Positions 1 through 11,288 of a stretch of 64,000 nt of DNA are shown in pieces. The first letter of the stretch is position 1. Every line of letters begins with the position of its first letter. Origin of the DNA: Dugong dugon (taxonomy: Eukaryota; Chordata; Mammalia; Sirenia; Dugongidae); contig CM057482.1 of the NCBI GenBank assembly GCA_030035585.1, forward strand, positions 57,478,828-57,542,827, read 5' to 3'. The notes beneath the pieces are model-generated. The model was not told the DNA's origin, ran no database searches, and saw nothing but the letters and a program-made list of their open reading frames with translations. A program made the translations under genes and the position numbers.

Positions 1-1015
1 GTTTGGGAAGAAAGTGTGTCCCTGTTCCCTAGAGTGCGTAGGTGGGTGGGTTTTGCAGCTGGACTATGAGCACCCAGTGCTGTTTGCTGTAATTACTGGG
101 GGGCACCACTTATTCTTGGACCCCTGTTGCAGGTGGCTAGGTGGCCTGGGTGGAGCTACCAGTCCTTAGGCCCTGATGTGCATAGGCAAAGACTCTGCTT
201 AATGGGCAGAACAGTGTCAAATGTGAACCACCTACCACTTCACAGCTGAAACAATTGAAGTTAGGGTTCTGGTATATACCCTGTTGTACTGCAGTAATGA
301 GGGCTTATGCTGTTGAAATTGGCCCACACAAGTCTATGCATGAGTGAAGGCATTCAAAACCCATGGACATCTTTTGCCTGTGCCTAGGCAAGGGAGCCAT
401 GCCTACCCTGAGTTCCTGGCTTAGGGGAGCGTGCAGATTATTTTTTCCCCTGTTTGTTAATTTGTTCCCTCTCCAAGGCCTGGAGAATGGGTCAGGGTTG
501 GTGAGAAGTCCTACTTCTGGCCCAGGGGACTTGGCAATTGCTGAAGCCATCCCAGACCCAGTGCAGAGAGAGCAGGGAGTGGGGAGGTAAATGCGAGATA
601 GGTTTTTCCCAAAGGGAGGTGTTTTTGATCTGCACGGTAGGCCAGATGCAAGTACTTATCTTTCCCCAATGCAGCGCTGCTTCTTACTGGTTCTGGATGG
701 CTGAGTAGACTCTCTGCCACTGGGTCTCCTCTGATATGGAAAACTCCTCCTAAGCACCACTTCTCACCTCACCGTGCACATGAGCTTATCTGGCCTGAAG
801 GGCTCAGGCTCCTGCTTGGTCAGGTCTGGCAGCTCCTCACTGCTTCCCAACCGTCTCTCCCTCCTCTGCCGCTCAGTCCAATTCCTCAACTTTGCCTTTG
901 ATGTTCAGGGCTCCTAGATTGTCATATATAGTCAATTCACTTGTTTATTTGGGTCTTTGTTGTAAGAGGGACCACCAGAAGCATCTGTCTACTCCACTGT
1001 CTTGGCCCTGCCTCT
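1..1015 (-). mobile_element. L1 LINE, 5' UTR end (minus strand)
   Basis: This stretch is closely similar, in order and orientation, to 58530-59536, which is the 5' UTR of the nearly full-length L1 further right. Shared marks include the 'ggcaccacttattcttgga' block, the 'cacttcacagctgaaaca' block, and the 'cttggccc' end that forms the L1 5' terminus on the minus strand. The ORFs of this copy would lie left of the window. Short open frames inside it are not credible genes. Confidence 0.8.
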
Positions 1016-1640
1016 GTGATGATTGTTTCTACATCCTTGTTAATTAAAACAACTTAAAATACTTTCATGAAGCCTACACTGGCCACTGCATCATGCCTCA
1101 ATCCTTTTCTTCTTTAGCTCCTTTAGTGTTGATGTTAATAGTGTAATATTAGTACCATATAGCATGCAATGTTACACACTGGTTGTCAAAATCACCTCCT
1201 TATTTGGTAATACTATTATGCACAATAGTTTCTCATTAGGGGTGCCATTCTCATTGGAGACAATGGCAGAGTTATGAAGGTTTGAGAAGGAAAACAGCGA
1301 CAGGTTCAGTTGAAATAGATGTTGGTCACAAATCCAGTCCTTCCATCCCACAAACACACAAGAGCAGAGACTGCCTCAGACACTGATCATTCCAGACAAG
1401 CTTTTTTGCCAAAACTTTTAGCAAGTCTATTTATAACCAATTTTTCTTCTAATACTTTCATATTTATCTGAATTTTTAAAATGTAATTGCAAAATCCACT
1501 GGAGAATTCAGAAGCAAAGCTGACTTTCAGTAGCAACCTCTGTGATGTAATGGCATATGTTAAAGATAACTCAGCTAGAGTAGACGTTTATGAATGTGCA
1601 AAAATACCCTTCAGAAACTTAAGTGTGATGGTTTATGTTT
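1016..1640. other. Intergenic, nothing recognised
   Basis: AT-rich sequence between two L1 pieces. I see no coding exon, RNA gene or repeat I can name. The short minus-strand frame at 1172-1357 has no recognisable motif. Confidence 0.5.
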
Positions 1641-2060
1641 TTTAAACTTCCCCATGTATTTATAACTACCATCATATGTCAGAAATATACAGGATTACAA
1701 TTTGTCACAAAATGAAAAATACCATGTTACCAACACCCCAATAAAGATATAGAATATTATAGCCTTGCAAAATATCTTCTCAATCTCTATTCCTCCTATG
1801 CTGATTAACTATGCTGACTTCTAAATTTGTGTATTGGTTTTGACTGTTTTTGAACTTTATATAAATGACATCACATAAAATATCTCCTTTTGTGCCTGGC
1901 ATTTGTTTAAGAGGTTTTTGCAATTTGTTACATGAAGCTGTCATTGGTCGATTTTCATTGCTATATGTTGTTTGATTGTAAAATATACCATAATTTATTT
2001 ATCCATTCTTTTATTGGTGGGTATTTGAGATGTTTCCAGTTTTTGCCTGTTATGAATAAT
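1641..2060 (-). mobile_element. Old L1 fragment (3' part of ORF2 / 3' UTR)
   Basis: The stretch around 1985-2060 (tttatttatccattctttta, then ggtgggtatttgagatg and gaataatactcctaagaata) is the reverse complement of the region near the end of L1 ORF2 that is found in better condition at 32940-33020, 53040-53110 and 62910-62990. It is diverged and broken. Its right edge abuts the RTE element at about 2061. Confidence 0.65.
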
Positions 2061-2866
2061 ACTCCTAAGAATATTCAAATTCTCTTCACTGAAGAAGAAT
2101 TGAAACACTTACTGATACGGATCAAAGACTACACTCTTTAGAATGGATTATACCTCAGCATAAAGAAAGTAAAAATTCTCACAACTACACCAATAAGCAA
2201 CATCATGGTTAACAGAGAAAAGACGAAAGTTGTCAAGGATTTCATTTTACTTGGATCCACAATCAATGCCCCTGGAAGTAGCACTCCAGAAATCAAATGA
2301 CACATTGCATTGGACAAAACTGCGGCAAAATATCTCTTTAAAATGTTAAAAAACAAAAATGTCACTTCAAGGACTAAGGTGCACCTGACCCAAGCCATGG
2401 TGTTTTCGATTGCCTCATATGCATGTGAAAGCTGGATAATGAATAAAGAATAAACATAATGAATAAAGAAGAGTGAAAAATTGATACCTTTGAATTATGG
2501 CGTTGGTGAAGAATATTGAATATATCATGGACTGCCAAAAGAACAAACAAATCTGTCTTGGAAGAAGTACAACCAGAATGCTCCTTAGAAGCAAGGATGG
2601 CGAGATTACATCTCACATACCTTGGACATGTTATCTGGAAGAATCAGTCCCTGGAGAAGGACATCATGCTTGCTAAAGTACAGGGTCAGTGAAAAAGAAG
2701 AGACCCTCAATGAGATAGATTGACACAGTGGCTGCAACAATGGGCTCAAGCATAATGGTTGCAAGGGTGGCGCAGGACCAGGCAGTGTTTCATTCCATTG
2801 TACATAGGGTCGCTATGAGTTGGAACTTACTCGATGGCACCTAACAACAATAACAACAACAAACAG
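2061..2866 (+). mobile_element. RTE (BovB-like) LINE, 3' end with reverse-transcriptase C-terminus remnant
   Basis: Conceptual translation on the + strand gives a broken RTE-type ORF2 C-terminus. Readable pieces are KVVKDFILLGSTINAPG, then HIALDKTAAKYLFKML, then SRTKVHLTQAMVFSIASYACESW, and later LHLTYLGHVIW. This order (FxYLGS-like, TK.xLxxxxVxxxxxYGCExW-like, xHLxWxGHVxR-like) is typical of the segment after the RT catalytic core in RTE and BovB elements. Stop codons and indels show it is dead. The 3' end, 'gggtcgctatgagttggaac', followed by a (taacaacaa)n tail, matches the AfroSINE 3' end, which suggests this LINE family supplied the SINE's retrotransposition machinery. Confidence 0.8.
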
Positions 2867-2956
2867 ACTCACAGGAAACTTTAAAACGTACTGCAGAGAT
2901 GTCCTGCACAGGCTTCATTCAGCTTCTCTGTATGTTGTTATCTATTACAAATATAT

Positions 2957-3150
2957 TCCATTGCTGTCAAGTTTATTCTAACTTTTGTCAACACCATATG
3001 TTTCAGAGAAGAAATGGACTACACAGGATTTTCAATGGCTGTAATCTTAAGGAAGTAGATCGCCAGGTCTTTCTTCTGAGGTGCCTCTGGGTGAACTCCA
3101 AATGGTAACTTTACAGTTAGTATCCAAGTGGAAGCCATTTGCACCACCTA
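2957..3150 (-). mobile_element. AfroSINE (diverged, minus strand)
   Basis: Contains 'ccattgctgtcaagtt', 'ttttcaatggctgtaatctt', 'cgccaggtctttcttctgag' and 'gtgcctctgggtgaac' in order. These are the reverse complement of the longer AfroSINE form that carries the 'gattacagcc' and 'ggcagactgctt' middle block. The head is worn. Confidence 0.7.
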
Positions 3151-3159
3151 GTACATATC

Positions 3160-5100
3160 AAAATCAGGAAGTTGACATTGGTACAACCCACAGACCTTAT
3201 TCATATTTCACCAGTTTTTATATCCCTCATTTGTGTGTGTATATAGCTCTATGCAGTTATATCACATGTATAGATTTATGTAACCACACAAATATCAAGA
3301 TACAGAGCTGTTCTACCACTTCAAAGAAACTCTCTTGTGGTACCCCTTCGTTACACTTCTCCTGTCTTCTGGCAATAACCAATCCCTTCTTCATCTCTAT
3401 AATTTTGTCCTTTTGAGACTATTACATAAATGGAACGATACAGTATGTAATCTTTTGAGATTTGATTTTTTCTCTCAGCATAATGCCTTTGAGATTTACT
3501 CCAGTTGTTGTGTGCATTAATAGTTAGTTCCTTATTATTACTAGGTAGTATTGCATAGTGTGTATGTAGCACATTTTTTAACCATTCACCTGCTGAAGGA
3601 CATTTGGGTTTTTCTTAGTTTGGGTTATTACAAACATAGCTACTATGAACGTTCCTGTACATGTTTTTGCATGAAGGTAAGTTCTCATTTTTCTGGGATA
3701 AATGTCCAGGGGTGGGCAATTGCTGGATTGTATGCAATTGTGTAAGAAATTGACAGATTCTTTTCTAGAGTAGCTGTACCATTTTATGTTCCTACTAGCA
3801 ATGTTTAAGTGATCCAGTTTCTCTGCATCCTTGCCAGCATTTGGTACTGTTTTTTTTTTTTTTTTTTAATTTAGGCTGTTCTGATGTTCTGATAGGTGTG
3901 TAGTGATATCTTATTATGGTTTAATTTGCATTAACCTAATGGTCAATGATGTTGAACATATCTTAATGCCATCCATATATCCTCTTTGATGAAATGTCTC
4001 TTCATGTCTTTTTGCCTATTTTTTGATGGTGTTGGTTGCTTTTTGCAGTTGGGTTTTGAAAGTTCTTCATATATTTTAGATATAAGTCCTTTGTCAGAAG
4101 CATGGTTTACAAATATTTTCTCCCACTCTGCAGCTTGTCATTTTCAACCTCTTATCAGGATCTTTCACACAGCAAAGTTTTTAATTTTGGGGAAGTCTAA
4201 TTTATCTTTTTTTAAGTTTCTTTTATGGATCATTCTTTTGGAGTAATGTTGAAGAACTTTTCATCAAACCCTAGTTCTCAAAGATTTTATCCCGTGTTTT
4301 TGTCTAAAATTTCCATAGTCTTATGTTTTACATTGAAGCCTGTTATCCATTTTGAGTACTTTTTACATTTAAGGTTCATATTTTTGTTGCCTTGGATATT
4401 GAATTTTTCCAGGTCTGTTTGCTGAAAAGCCTGCCTTTCGTCCATTGAATTGCTTACGTTCCTTTGTGAAAAACCATTTAGTCATACTTGTATGAATCTG
4501 TTTCTGGGTTCTCTATTCTGTTCTATCTACCTATGAGTCTGTCCATGTCTGTGTCTACCTCTATGTCTGTATTTATGTTTATATGTAACCAGTACAGAAC
4601 TGTCTTAATTACTGAAGACATACAGTAAGTTTTCATATTGTATGGTGTGATTCTTCTCAATTTATTCTTTTTCAAGATTATCTTAGCTATTGAAGGTTTT
4701 TTGACTTCCCATATAAATTTTAGAATAATCCACTGCTGTCAAGTTGATTTCTACTCATAGCAACCCCAAAGGGTTACCGAGGCTGTAAATCTCTATGGAA
4801 GCAGACTGCCACATCTTTCTCCAACGGAGCAGCTGTTGGTTTCAAACTCTTTTTAAAACTTTCTTTTATAAGCGTTTTGTAGTTTTAGCATACCAGCCAT
4901 GTAAAAGTTTCTGAGAGTTATACTCAAAAATTTCATTTTTCTTTAGTAGTTATAATTGGTACTGTGTTTTTACTTTTGGTTCCCACATGTTCATTGCTAA
5001 AATATAGAAATTCTTTGCTGAACTAACTTATTTGTTTTAGGAGTTTTTATTGTAGATTCATTGGGATTTCTTAAGATTTTCTGTGTTGACAATTATGCCA
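3160..5100 (-). mobile_element. Old L1 (L1M-type) 3' half, minus strand, interrupted by a SINE piece
   Basis: Phrases such as 'ctcagcataatgcctttgag', 'gctggattgtatgcaattgt' and 'tttaatttgcattaacctaa' are the reverse complement of late L1 ORF2 and 3' UTR, in the same order as in the younger copies at 52930-53480 and 62800-63300. Divergence is much higher than in those copies, so this is an ancient insertion. An AfroSINE fragment interrupts it at 4730-4849. A T-tract occurs at 3850-3867. Confidence 0.75.
4730..4849 (-). mobile_element. AfroSINE fragment (minus strand)
   Basis: 'ccactgctgtcaagttgatt', 'tactcatagcaacccc' and 'ggagcagctgttggtttcaa' mark the reverse complement of the SINE body. 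It sits inside the older L1, so it inserted later. The tRNA-like head is missing. Confidence 0.75.
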
Positions 5101-5103
5101 TCT

Positions 5104-5225
5104 GCATTTGTTGTGGTTGATGTTAGATGCAGTTGAGTCAGTTCTGACTCATAATGACCGTATGTACAACAGAATGAAACATGGCTCAGTCCAGCACCAT
5201 CTTCACAACTGTTGCTATGTTTGAG
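5104..5225 (-). mobile_element. RTE LINE 3' end fragment (minus strand)
   Basis: 'ttgatgttagatgcagttga' followed by 'gactcataatgaccgtatgt' and 'caacagaatgaaacatgg' is the reverse complement of the RTE 3' end seen at 2780-2866, including the part just before the shared tail ('gcagtgtttcattcc'). That part is absent from AfroSINEs, so this is a LINE fragment rather than a SINE. Confidence 0.65.
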
Positions 5226-5360
5226 AACATGAAAACTTCATTGATATCATTTCAGATTTCACATCACAATTAATCTTTAAGAAAATACCAGTTGTTAAGT
5301 TTTGATGTAGTATTCAAGAAGAATATTGACAATTATCTGAAAAGCCTATTAAAATGTTGT

Positions 5361-5742
5361 GCGCAATCCAGTTGATTTCAACACATAATGACCTTATATG
5401 ACAGTGTGGAGCCCTAGTGATGCAGTAATTAAGAGCTATCGCTGCTAACCAAAAGTTTGGCAGTTCGAATTCACTAGGCATTCACTGGAAACCCTACGGA
5501 GCAGGTCTACTCTGTCCTACAGGGTGAGTTGGAATTGACTGGAAGGCAATGGGTTGGTTTTTTTCCTTTCCTTTGATTTTTTAATATGACAGAGTGGACC
5601 TGCCCCATAGTGTCTCCTAGGCTGGACTCTTTATGGGAGCAGAATGCCAGGTCTTTACTTCCACGGAGCAGCTGGTGGGCTTGGACACTGACCATTCAGT
5701 TAGCAGCCAAGCACTTGACCATTGTGCCACCAGGGATCCTTC
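5361..5742 (-). mobile_element. AfroSINE (minus strand), split by a second AfroSINE
   Basis: The left half (about 5361-5405) carries the reverse-complement tail 'caacacataatgacc'. The right half (about 5584-5742) continues with 'tggacctgccccatagtg', 'ggagcagctggtggg' and 'ccattgtgccaccagg'. Between them lies a plus-strand AfroSINE. The broken ends carry a near-duplicate, 'atatgacagtgtgg' on the left and 'atatgacagagtgg' on the right, as expected for a target-site duplication. Confidence 0.8.
5408..5562 (+). mobile_element. AfroSINE (plus strand) inside another AfroSINE
   Basis: Begins 'ggagccctagtgatgcagta', continues with the tRNA-like 'gctaaccaaaagtttggc' and B-box-like 'cagttcgaattcactagg', then 'ggaaaccctacggagcag' and 'tctactctgtcctac', and ends in 'ggcaatgggttggttttt'. 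It interrupts a minus-strand copy of the same family. Confidence 0.85.
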
Positions 5743-6119
5743 CTATTAAAATACTCCCTTTTTTTTCAATTAAGTCTTTGTGTGAAGCTGGATTTTCTGC
5801 AGATACCTCAACCAAAAGAAGATATTGCAACAGATTGCAATGAGAACTCAGCTACCTTCTACTAAACAAATCTGGCTTCCATAAAAGAGATTTGAAAAAA
5901 AATAAAACAATAATACTCTTCTCACTAAAATTTTGGAATATGTATTTGTTTTTTACACACAAAAATGTCCTTTATGTTAAGATGTAATGGGTTATTACAA
6001 TCATTTAAGAATAAATATATTATTTTGAAAAAAGCTTCAGTTTTAATTTCTCATGTATTTAATATTGATAGCTACAATACACAACAAAAGCACACTGGGG
6101 TCCTCAATAATATTTAAGA
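5743..6119. other. Intergenic, AT-rich, nothing recognised
   Basis: No coding or RNA gene and no named repeat seen. Confidence 0.45.
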
Positions 6120-6720
6120 GTGCAATGGGATTCTAAGAACAATAATTTTGAGAACCAATACCATATAAAAGCCCTTGTACATGTGCCCAAGAGATATATA
6201 CAATAATGTTCATAGTATCATCATTCATAATAACAAAATAGTGGAAGCAAGCTAAATGATTGTCGGTAGAGGAAGATATAAATTAATGGTGATTATTTAA
6301 TTCTTAAAACGCAATATGGTGTTATCTAGTAGGGAAAACGAATTGTCTATAAAATAGCATAAGCAAAATTTAAAGAGTATATTGATTTAAAAAAATCACA
6401 GAAGTGTTTCTACAGAAATTTTATCACATCTACTATGCTCTCTAAATAAACAATATATTGCTTATACATGGAAACCCCGTAAAGAAAATCAGTACATTTT
6501 CACTTTTAAGAAATATATTTAAAAAGTATTGAAGTTTGAGTGGGGGCATTGAGAATAGATGCTTTGGAGAAGGAATATACAGGAAAGTTTAATATGATTG
6601 TTAATGATCTATCTCTGAGGTTGGTTGGATGATGATTCATTACTTTTATTTTAATGTTTGCTTCATAATTTATATTTACTTTTTTACTTTGTAGGTTTCA
6701 ATATTTAAAAATTGAATGAA
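6120..6720 (+). mobile_element. Old L1 3' end (plus strand)
   Basis: 'acaataatgttcatagtatc', 'attcataataacaaaatagt' and 'ggaagcaagctaaatgattg' follow the order of the end of L1 ORF2 on the coding strand (the 'abundant isolated hosts' region of old L1M families). It is highly diverged, with no usable reading frame. Confidence 0.55.
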
Positions 6721-6960
6721 AAATGCAGAGTAGACACTACAGAAGTAAATATAGGTGTGAGAAAATCATGTTAAAAATTTAAAAATTATACTAAGATATA
6801 TAGCTTACTAAAGAAGTATGACAGAAGCCAAAGGAAATAAAACATAATCGTAAGTGGTGTTACTTTCAAAATAAAAAAATGAACACCTATATCTGAAAAC
6901 ATTTTCAGTGAAGAAATAGAAAAAAACTTTTTTGAAATAAAGGATAACCTGAATCTATTG

Positions 6961-7130
6961 GGAGCCCTGGTGGTGCAGTGGTTAAGAGCTACAGTGAGCT
7001 ACCACTGCTAACCAAAGGTTGGCAGTTCAAATCCACGAGCTGTTCCTTGGAAACCCTATGGGGCAGTTCTACACTGTCCTATAGGGTCACTATGAGTCGG
7101 AATCAACTAGATGGCAACAGTTTTGGTTTT
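6961..7130 (+). mobile_element. AfroSINE (plus strand) with target-site duplication
   Basis: Full head and tail: 'ggagccctggtggtgcagtg', 'gctaaccaaaggttggc', 'ggcagttctacactgtccta', 'tatgagtcggaatcaact'. There is a short internal insertion in the head. The 10-bp direct repeat gaatctattg flanks it at 6951-6960 and 7131-7140, so it is a recent, well-defined insertion. Confidence 0.92.
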
Positions 7131-7204
7131 GAATCTATTGAGTTCACTGAAGCAGTTTACTGAAAATAATAATTCATAACTGGCAAAACTAAGCCAAATC
7201 TTGA

Positions 7205-8180
7205 GGAACTTTATAAATATCAAAAGTAAATAATATAATGGATAACTATCCAGGCAGGAAAAAAAATATGGTTTTCAACTTCTCTATCGTAAAATGTCCA
7301 TGGGAGAAGCTATTACAAATATGTTCTCAGACTGAAATAAAAAATACAAGCATAATGAAGAGAGAAATGAAAGATATAAAGAAGAACCAAATGGAAGTTC
7401 CAGAGATGAAAAACCCAATGCGTGAAATGACAAATACACTGGATAGGATCAATAGCACTCAAAAGAGAAGATTAATCAACTTGAAAATATAGAAATAGAA
7501 AATATCCAAAAATAAAGCATAAAGGAAAAAAATTGACTAAAACATCAGTGATCTATGGGGACAAGAGCAAGCAAAGGTGAGGGAAGGCAGAAAAACTATT
7601 TGAAGCAAGAATAGATAAAAAATTTTCCAAATTTGATAAAAGCTATAAATTTTGACTTTCCAAGGCTTAAAGCATCCCAAGACAGAATAGATACAAATAA
7701 AAATACCTCAGCATATATTATAATAGAAATGCTGAGAAACAATGATAAAGAGGAAATCTTGAAATCAGCCACAGGGAAAAAAGACCCATTTTATTCAGAG
7801 AAATAAAAAGAAGAGTGACAGCAGATTTTTTCCTATAAATAATGTGAGCCAGGAGACAGTGGAACAAGACATTAAAATAAGTACAAAAATATCTGTCAGT
7901 CCAGAATCGTATACCAAGCAAAAACAACTTTCAAAAGTGAAGATAAAATAATTTTTTTTCAGACAAAAGCTTATAGAATTAATCACAGCATACCTGTGCT
8001 ACAAAAAATGTTAAAGGAAGTTACTCAAACAGAGTGAAAATAATACAGAATGGAAATTTTTCCTCGTTTTTTAAAATTTTTTAAAAATATAATTGACAAA
8101 GTAAAATATAATTAACCAGTTAACCTATGTAGAAGTAACACGTGTGACAACAATAGCAAATAGCACAAAAACAAAAACAA
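7205..8180 (+). mobile_element. HAL1 (L1 ORF1-only LINE), plus strand
   Basis: The frame at 7238-7492 reads EMKDIKKNQMEVPEMKNPM and DRINSTQKRRLINLK, which resembles the coiled-coil to RRM stretch of L1/HAL1 ORF1. Downstream, 'gaggaaatcttgaaatcagc', 'gtgacagcagatttt', 'gccaggagacagtggaacaa' and 'atgttaaaggaagtt' follow the ORF1 C-terminal order. Frame breaks after codon 84 show it is inactive. Position and lack of ORF2 favour HAL1 over ordinary L1. Confidence 0.65.
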
Positions 8181-8196
8181 AAAAACACCCAAACCT

Positions 8197-8356
8197 CTCA
8201 CCATCAAGTCAATTCCAACTCATGTGGACCCCATCTGTTACAGGGTAGAATTGAGTTCCACACGATTTTCATTGACCGTAACCTTTACAGAATCATATTG
8301 CTAGGCCTTTCTTCCGTGGTGCCACAGGGTGGGTTCAAACCACCAACCATCAGTTT
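8197..8356 (-). mobile_element. AfroSINE (minus strand), first of a pair
   Basis: 'accatcaagtcaattccaac', 'cattgaccgtaacctttaca' and 'ggtgggttcaaaccacca' give the reverse complement of the long AfroSINE form. It abuts a second minus-strand copy. Confidence 0.75.
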
Positions 8357-8498
8357 AGTTGTTGTTAGGTGCCATCAAGTTGGTTCCAACTCATAGTGAC
8401 CCAATAGGACAAAGTAGAACTGCCCCATAGGGTTTCCAAGGAGTGGCTGGTGGATTTGAACTGCCAACATTTTGGTTAGCAGCCAAGCTCTTAACCAA
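8357..8498 (-). mobile_element. AfroSINE (minus strand), second of a pair
   Basis: Starts with the tail complement 'gttgttaggtgccatcaagt', then 'gactgcc'-type body (aactgccccatagggtttcc) and 'tggttagcagccaagctc'. The short form without the middle block. It lies head-to-tail with the preceding copy. Confidence 0.85.
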
Positions 8499-8504
8499 AA
8501 CAAG

Positions 8505-9000
8505 AACAAATGGTTTGTGTCATCCAGGGGTCTTGCAAACAGAACAGGAAGAAAAATGAAAGTATACTGTTAGTGTATAATGGAAGTATACTTATTGTTG
8601 TAAGATTCATATACTATACTATACATGAAATAATATAATGTTATTTAAAGGTAGGCTGTAACAAGTTATGTATATATATTGTAAACCCTAGAGCAATCAC
8701 TAAAAACAAAGAAAGAAACAAACAAAAAAACAAAAACCACAATGATATGTAACTAATAAGACTATAATGGAGATAAAATGGAATCAAAAAGAAATTTTAA
8801 AAGCCTTTTTAAAACTCCAGTTGTCTCTATTTTCCAGGTAACATAAATGAGGGGAGTAGGTTAAGCGTAAGAAAGAATAGACCATGCTGCTCCAAGAGGC
8901 TCATACGCATTATAAGTAGGATGGAGTAGGGTGGGGGCAAGAGTGTGGGATATATTCAGTGTTGCTATATCTGCTTTTACTTTCAAGTAAAGCCAGCAGT
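8505..9000 (+). mobile_element. Probable HAL1/L1 3' region, diverged
   Basis: AT-rich sequence with 'gtaaaccctagagcaatcac' and runs of A/C-rich 'aaacaaacaaaaaaac'. This resembles the 3' portion of HAL1 or an old L1 and would continue 7205-8180 after the SINE pair. The assignment rests on weak similarity. Confidence 0.35.
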
Positions 9001-9529
9001 CTAAATTTATTCATCCATTCATTCATTTATGTACATGAAATCTTCTGGTTTTTAAATGTTGGCTCTAAATATTTTAAAATAGTGCTGGCTAATTGTAGCC
9101 ATATGTAGCCTTCAGACAATTAATTTGAGAACCCTAAACAATGTGAAATGTAAAAGAAATAAATTATGGATTAAAAATACAGTTCTTTCTATAAAGAAAA
9201 CACTTACTACTCAGTTAGCCCTTCACCTTTGTTCCCAGTCTTCCCTTGGCCTTTTTTGGTATTTTCCTGTTTAAGTTCTTTTTCAGAGTCCAAATCAGCT
9301 GCTATCTTTTCCTAGAAAATTTCCCTCTTCTTCCAGTCAGACTTGACCTTTCCCCTCCCTGAACAACCAAGACCTTCTTGTCTCTTTGGTCAAAACATTT
9401 ATCAGTCTGCTTTGAATACATGCGAGTCAATGTTCATCATTCCATTAATGAACTAACTCCAGCATTTATTAAGCTCCTGCCATGTGCTGGCTGTATGTTA
9501 GGACTGTGATGTTTATAGATGTTTTTAGC
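9001..9529. other. Intergenic, nothing firmly recognised
   Basis: Pyrimidine-rich from about 9190 onward and possibly the upstream part of the following L2 remnant. No gene seen. Confidence 0.4.
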
Positions 9530-9950
9530 CTGGATTTGCCTCCTCCCATGCTTTTCTTTATACAGTTGCCAGAAGGATTGTTTTCTAGCATTGCAACCTT
9601 TCCCTGAACAAAACTATGCAATGGCTCCTTCTTGGATGAAGTTGACTACCTGGTTCCACATTGCATGTTTTCTTATACCGGTCTCTGCCTACCTATCACA
9701 TCTTACTACTCTCTCACTATCTTTACCTTGTACTTTATTCTTTACAAATACAAAATCACACAGTTCCTTGAACATGCCTTACTCTGTACTTGTAGGCTCT
9801 GAGTTTAGAACATCCTGCGTTCAACTTCTCACGTTACAAGGCTCCACTTCCTCCAGATTACACTGCTTTTCATGATTTAGTCACCTTTACTAGACCTGCC
9901 CACACAAACACAGCCACTTTTCTCATCCTTTGCTCTAGATTGGGGTACAG
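9530..9950 (-). mobile_element. L2 LINE remnant (minus strand)
   Basis: The order 'caatggctccttcttggatg', 'tctctgcctacctatcac', 'gttccttgaacatgcc' and 'ctccacttcctccagatta' resembles the reverse complement of L2 ORF2 C-terminus and 3' UTR in mammals (cf. caatggctcccca..., ctgcctacctctc...). Very diverged. Confidence 0.5.
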
Positions 9951-11288
9951 AGTGGGCCTTCTGTGGGCACATAACTCCAACTGTAGCTCAGCTTCCCAAT
10001 TTCAGCTATTAGGCTTTACACTGAAAACTCAATTCTTAGCAATATGGGTCAAACAGTGAGGTTATGTGGAACTAGGGTGCCCTCTGCTGCATTCTTTGCT
10101 CTATTTCATTCAACAGTACGGGGAAATGCTAGTGATGCAAATGGGAACTCAGCTGATAGACCAGGACAAACATTGAACTAGGTATTAAAATAAACCTTAT
10201 GGAGATGTCATGAGTATTCTTCTAAAACTGTGAGGTTCTGTAAGGTTCTGACATCTCTTATTATTTCACTCTCCCCTCAGATCCATCTGACATGAGGCTA
10301 TGTTACACAAACCTTAGGAGAGACTGGGTTACCATTCCACGACACAGAGGAGGTAAACATGTACAGCAACACACTGAAATACAATTTTAAAGAATGGATC
10401 TTACTGAAAAGATAATTTTCATGTATTCAATGACATGCATTGAAACTAAGCTGATATAAAACTTACAAAAACCATGGATAATTTAAATGTAATGCATCAA
10501 AATAATGTAAGTTCAGATATAGTTGACATTTTATTCTTCAATCATATAAATATTATTGCTAAGAATTAATGTGCATAACTTAAGATAAAAGTAATCTTTT
10601 GTCCATCTATTTTTTTGCAAAAAATACTGAATAACTTCATGTGACAATCAGCAGTGCTATAAATTCACTGGTTATTTGAATTCTTTGATTTGCATTATGC
10701 TGTTTATTCCTGAGAGAAGAGTAGCAGTCACTGGTATTTCTAAACCTAGAATTCCAACATCTAACAGTTAAAAAATATAAAATCTGACTATCCATTTTAC
10801 AATTGGAAAATTCTTTTAAATGGTCATCTTTTCTATTTTATATTTTATGTAGGACTACTAGAATCAGAGTTATTACACACTGTGTCTAAATGGATTTTTA
10901 GAATAAAACTTTCTGTGTATTTGCAACATACGTATATATCATTATATTCTGTTATTGGAATACACTTATAATTTCCCATTTGGGTGTTATGGAATTTTTG
11001 GAAGATGCCAAAGCACCAGCAGGTTATTTGGACTTGGAATACAGGGTATTTGACATAACGGAAGAACTAAGGCACTTAATTCACTCACTGAAAGATTAAA
11101 GTTTTTTTCTAGAGAAGAGTTAGTAATTTGCTTTTTTCACAATTATTGTCTTAAAAGTGACCATAAATAATGCACTTTCACAAAACGTGTGTGATAATAG
11201 TATAAACCCCAAGTCTTCAGTGGTTTACTCTTAAATCATGAACCCTTTTCACTGACTGTTCTCACTGTCAAAACGCATCCATCTCCCG
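9951..11288. other. Upstream intergenic region, no recognised repeat
   Basis: Mostly AT-rich sequence without the repeat patterns that dominate elsewhere. I see no exon. Its low repeat load, just upstream of the GABRA5 CpG island, makes it the place to look for distal promoter elements. Confidence 0.4.
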
